A stretch of DNA of 64,000 bases from Pleodorina starrii (Eukaryota > Chlorophyta > Chlorophyceae > Chlamydomonadales > Volvocaceae), in the NCBI GenBank assembly GCA_030267565.1, contig BRXU01000007.1, positions 2,294,001 to 2,358,000 of the forward strand, read 5' to 3'. The notes under the pieces are model-generated. The model did not search any database, was not told the DNA's origin, and worked only from the letters and a program-made list of their open reading frames with translations. Made by a program: the position numbers and the translations under genes. Shown piece after piece: positions 62,001 through 64,000 of this stretch; positions within the stretch are counted from its first letter, which is position 1, and each line of letters opens with the position of its first letter.

Positions 62001-63912
62001 GGAGACGGGGCCAGAGCTGCCAAATGTTAAGGGTAGCAAGAGGGCTTCGGCTGCGACAGTAACAGGTGCCGTCTGCACCGGCGATCCTTCGGGTCCACTG
62101 TAAGTCATTTGTTTGAAAGTACACGGGTTAAGGTGCGCTCCGATCCGCGCCAGCGGCCGCATCACCGGTGCCAATCTTCGCACCTGGAAGCGCTCCAGGC
62201 GCACCGCCTGGGAGCTGGCCGCCGCAGCCGCGCTGCTCTCCGCCCGGGCTTGCCGCGTGGCGGCCGCCGCCTCCTCTCGCTCCCTGCGCAACGCGGGAAA
62301 ACGCGGTGCGCGCAATCGCCAGGGCCGTGATGGTAACGACACGGGGCGACGGTAACACCCACCCTCCCAAGAGCAAACACACAGCCCGGCCTCATTAGAC
62401 GGCAGGATTGGGCGGAAGTTTGCACAGGCCTGGCACGGACCTCCGCCGACGCGCAGCGCACCTCGCGAGCTGCTCCGCGTGGCGCGACTGTGTTTCGTTG
62501 AGGGCCCTGCGCAGGGCCTCCACCTCGCCCTCCAGGGAAGTCACCCGCTGCTCCCGGTCGTCGAGCTCCCGGGCTGCGCGCAGCGCGGCCGCATCCCTGC
62601 GCGGTGCGGTGCGGTGCCAGCACGGGTGTCAGCGCGGTGCAGATCACAACACCAGGAAGCGTCAGCGTCGTGTTGTCGTAGACACAACACCCGGGTTGGT
62701 TGATGTGCAGCATGGATGGAAAAGGCTACGCAGGCGCCCGGCACATCGGCAGCATTCGGAAGCATCCGGAAAGTGCCGCATCTGGCAGCGCGCCGCCGCT
62801 GGCAAGGGGCTAGGCCCCTTGCTCGCCCGCACAAGCCCAGCGGCACACACACACACACACACACACAGCAGCGAGGAAACGCGCCACCGGAACACGGCTG
62901 CAGCTGCCAAACGCCTTCGCGTTTTCCGCGCCGCGGCGACCGCGATACATCTGCCATCTGCCACCCGCCGCCACACAACCGCACCTGGTCCTCACGTCCG
63001 ACCTCGCCGCCGCCAGCTCGCCCTCCAGTACCAGCCGGTTGGACGTCGCGGCCGCTAGCTGTTGCTCCAGCCGCGCCACCTGCTGGCTCAGCTCCGAAAC
63101 CTCCGACTGCAGCTGCTGGGCGACGGAGCTGCTGGCCTCGGCGTCCGCCTGAGCAGGAGGAGGCATGGCGCCCGGGAGGGCACCCAGCAGGCAGGAGACG
63201 CGCTTGAAGAGGAGGGCGAGGACGACATACAGGAGGTGGGTCACATGCCCAAACCTAAGCAGTCCAACAAGCGGGCTTTGCAGAAGTATTTTCCCCGCCA
63301 AAGGAGCCTGACGCTAAGCCAATTGCCCCGTCCGGTGAACGCTGTGTGGTGTGAAAACGGACTTGCGTGTGAGCTGCTGTGTATGTGTATGTGCAAAAGC
63401 ACGTGCGCCTTACTTACCAGCAGTCCCTGCGCCCGCTGCTCCGCCAGGCTCTCCCTGCTAATCAGCGCCGAGAGCTGCGCCGTCAGCGACACGATGCGCT
63501 GCTCGCGCTCGCCGGAGTTGCCAGCCTGCAGGAGCGCCCGGATTTTGCCGGTCGACGAACAACAACAACAACAACATATCAGGCGGAATACGGGTTGGTC
63601 AGGTCCACAGAGGTGAAACGTGACAACAGTCATTGCAACACTCGTAGCACCGCTAGTACACGGCATGCTTCCCTGCGAGCTCGACTCAGCAGCGTGAGAG
63701 TGGAGGCGCGTCCGGGGCCGGTTTATGGGCGCACCGGCAACACATCCGCCACGACCGGCAACACATCCGCTATGACGATGACGACACACCCATCCGCAAG
63801 CGACGGACATCCGCGGCACGCACGGCTTACCTGCAGTACCTCAATCGTCTCCATCATGATGGTCAGCTGCGAGCGCCTCTCCTGGGCCTCCTGCTTCGCC
63901 ATCTCCGCAGAC
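44011..63912 (-). CDS. Giant Ala-rich coiled-coil protein, 44 exons, 5' partial
   Basis: I joined 44 minus-strand exons with matching phases, in transcript order: 63831-63912, 63418-63525, 63003-63148, 62462-62596, 62184-62283, 61803-61973, 61486-61632, 60855-60974, 60601-60636, 60345-60488, 59946-60077, 59590-59739, 59304-59453, 59041-59079, 58705-58845, 58523-58559, 58244-58335, 57944-58036, 57082-57302, 56723-56887, 56302-56473, 55826-56006, 55425-55540, 54854-55151, 54308-54630, 53951-54091, 53643-53726, 53295-53418, 52505-52888, 52028-52244, 51460-51667, 51200-51277, 50568-50681, 50156-50350, 49722-49829, 49164-49217, 48712-48852, 48117-48352, 47213-47801, 46766-46870, 45953-46467, 45504-45810, 44658-45206 and 44011-44385 (TGA). 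This gives about 2,673 residues. Most exons read as heptad-rich Glu/Ala/Leu/Arg helix and often end in ELQ| or LQ|. Exons at 52505, 47213 and 45953 are Ser/Gly/Ala-rich breaks. One intron has a GC donor (53642). No enzyme domain was seen. A centrosomal, basal-body, ciliary or Golgi tether role is possible but unproven. Confidence 0.85.
49230..49276 (+). repeat. Short GGCAGGCG-type tandem repeat in an intron
   Basis: Five to six units of GGCAGGCG(G) lie just upstream (in transcript sense) of the 54-base exon 49164-49217. Confidence 0.85.
57337..57679 (+). repeat. (GGGA)n array, about 340 bp, in an intron of the coiled-coil gene
   Basis: About 85 uninterrupted copies of GGGA on the plus strand lie between exons 57082-57302 and 57944-58036. 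The transcript sense is therefore (TCCC)n, a pure polypyrimidine tract, while the other strand can form G-quadruplexes. The uniformity suggests recent or ongoing expansion; the true length may differ from the assembly. Confidence 0.98.
62843..62867. repeat. (CA)n microsatellite
   Basis: About 12 CA units in the intron between exons 62462-62596 and 63003-63148 of the coiled-coil gene. Confidence 0.95.
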
Positions 63913-64000
63913 CTGCAGTACCAGCAACCCACACCAGGCGTCAATCACACAGCCGCGCTGCTAGGGCAGATTCCAACACCCAACGACCCACGGATCAGGT

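Overview
The window looks like nuclear DNA of a volvocine (Chlamydomonas-like) green alga. It is GC-rich, its genes are split by many short GT-AG and some GC-AG introns, TGTAA-type poly(A) signals occur, and its repeats (a Dualen/RandI-type LINE with two endonucleases, tRNA-derived SINEs, a Helitron-like family) are typical of that group. The species cannot be told from the sequence.

Left half (1-43.2 kb): a tandem array of five same-strand (+) genes, here called A-E, each encoding a small secreted protein with one fasciclin (FAS1) domain. A is cut by the window edge (exons 154-1691). B (2923-11446), C (12393-15346), D (24130-27941) and E (29536-32236) each have seven exons with the same intron positions and phases. 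D and E are close duplicates that share intron sequence. Several introns use GC rather than GT donors, at matching positions in paralogues (A/C at the last intron, D/E at the first).

The array has been invaded repeatedly. A Helitron-like element (3662-8038), carrying a split acidic/Gln-rich gene and a Rep fragment with a two-tyrosine motif, lies in intron 2 of B. A 1.16-kb deletion derivative in the opposite orientation (26021-27185) lies in intron 5 of D. SINE-like repeats fill intron 3 of B. Three copies of one LINE family are present, each bounded by target-site duplications (12-14 bp). They are a 133-bp 3'-end fragment (8205-8337), a 7.46-kb 5'-truncated copy in the last exon of C (15342-22804), and an 11.3-kb copy in the last exon of E (31887-43215). 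Both large copies are antisense to the host gene. They give C a near-immediate stop and E a predicted chimeric tail of about 116 residues.

The 11.3-kb copy is the most striking object. One uninterrupted frame of about 3,690 codons encodes, in order, a signal-peptide/Cys-rich/N-glycosylation-site region with a furin-like RSKR site and several hydrophobic segments, a Josephin-type cysteine protease domain, an APE endonuclease, reverse transcriptase, RNase H and a C-terminal restriction-like endonuclease. The dual-endonuclease core is known from Dualen/RandI LINEs. I do not know of a LINE with the membrane-protein-like N-terminus.

Right half (44.0-63.9 kb, minus strand): one very large gene. 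I could join 44 exons with consistent splice phases, giving about 2,673 residues of Ala-rich coiled coil. Its 5' end lies beyond the window. The protein is not recognised; a centrosomal, ciliary or cytoskeletal scaffold is only a guess. One of its introns holds a roughly 340-bp (GGGA)n array.
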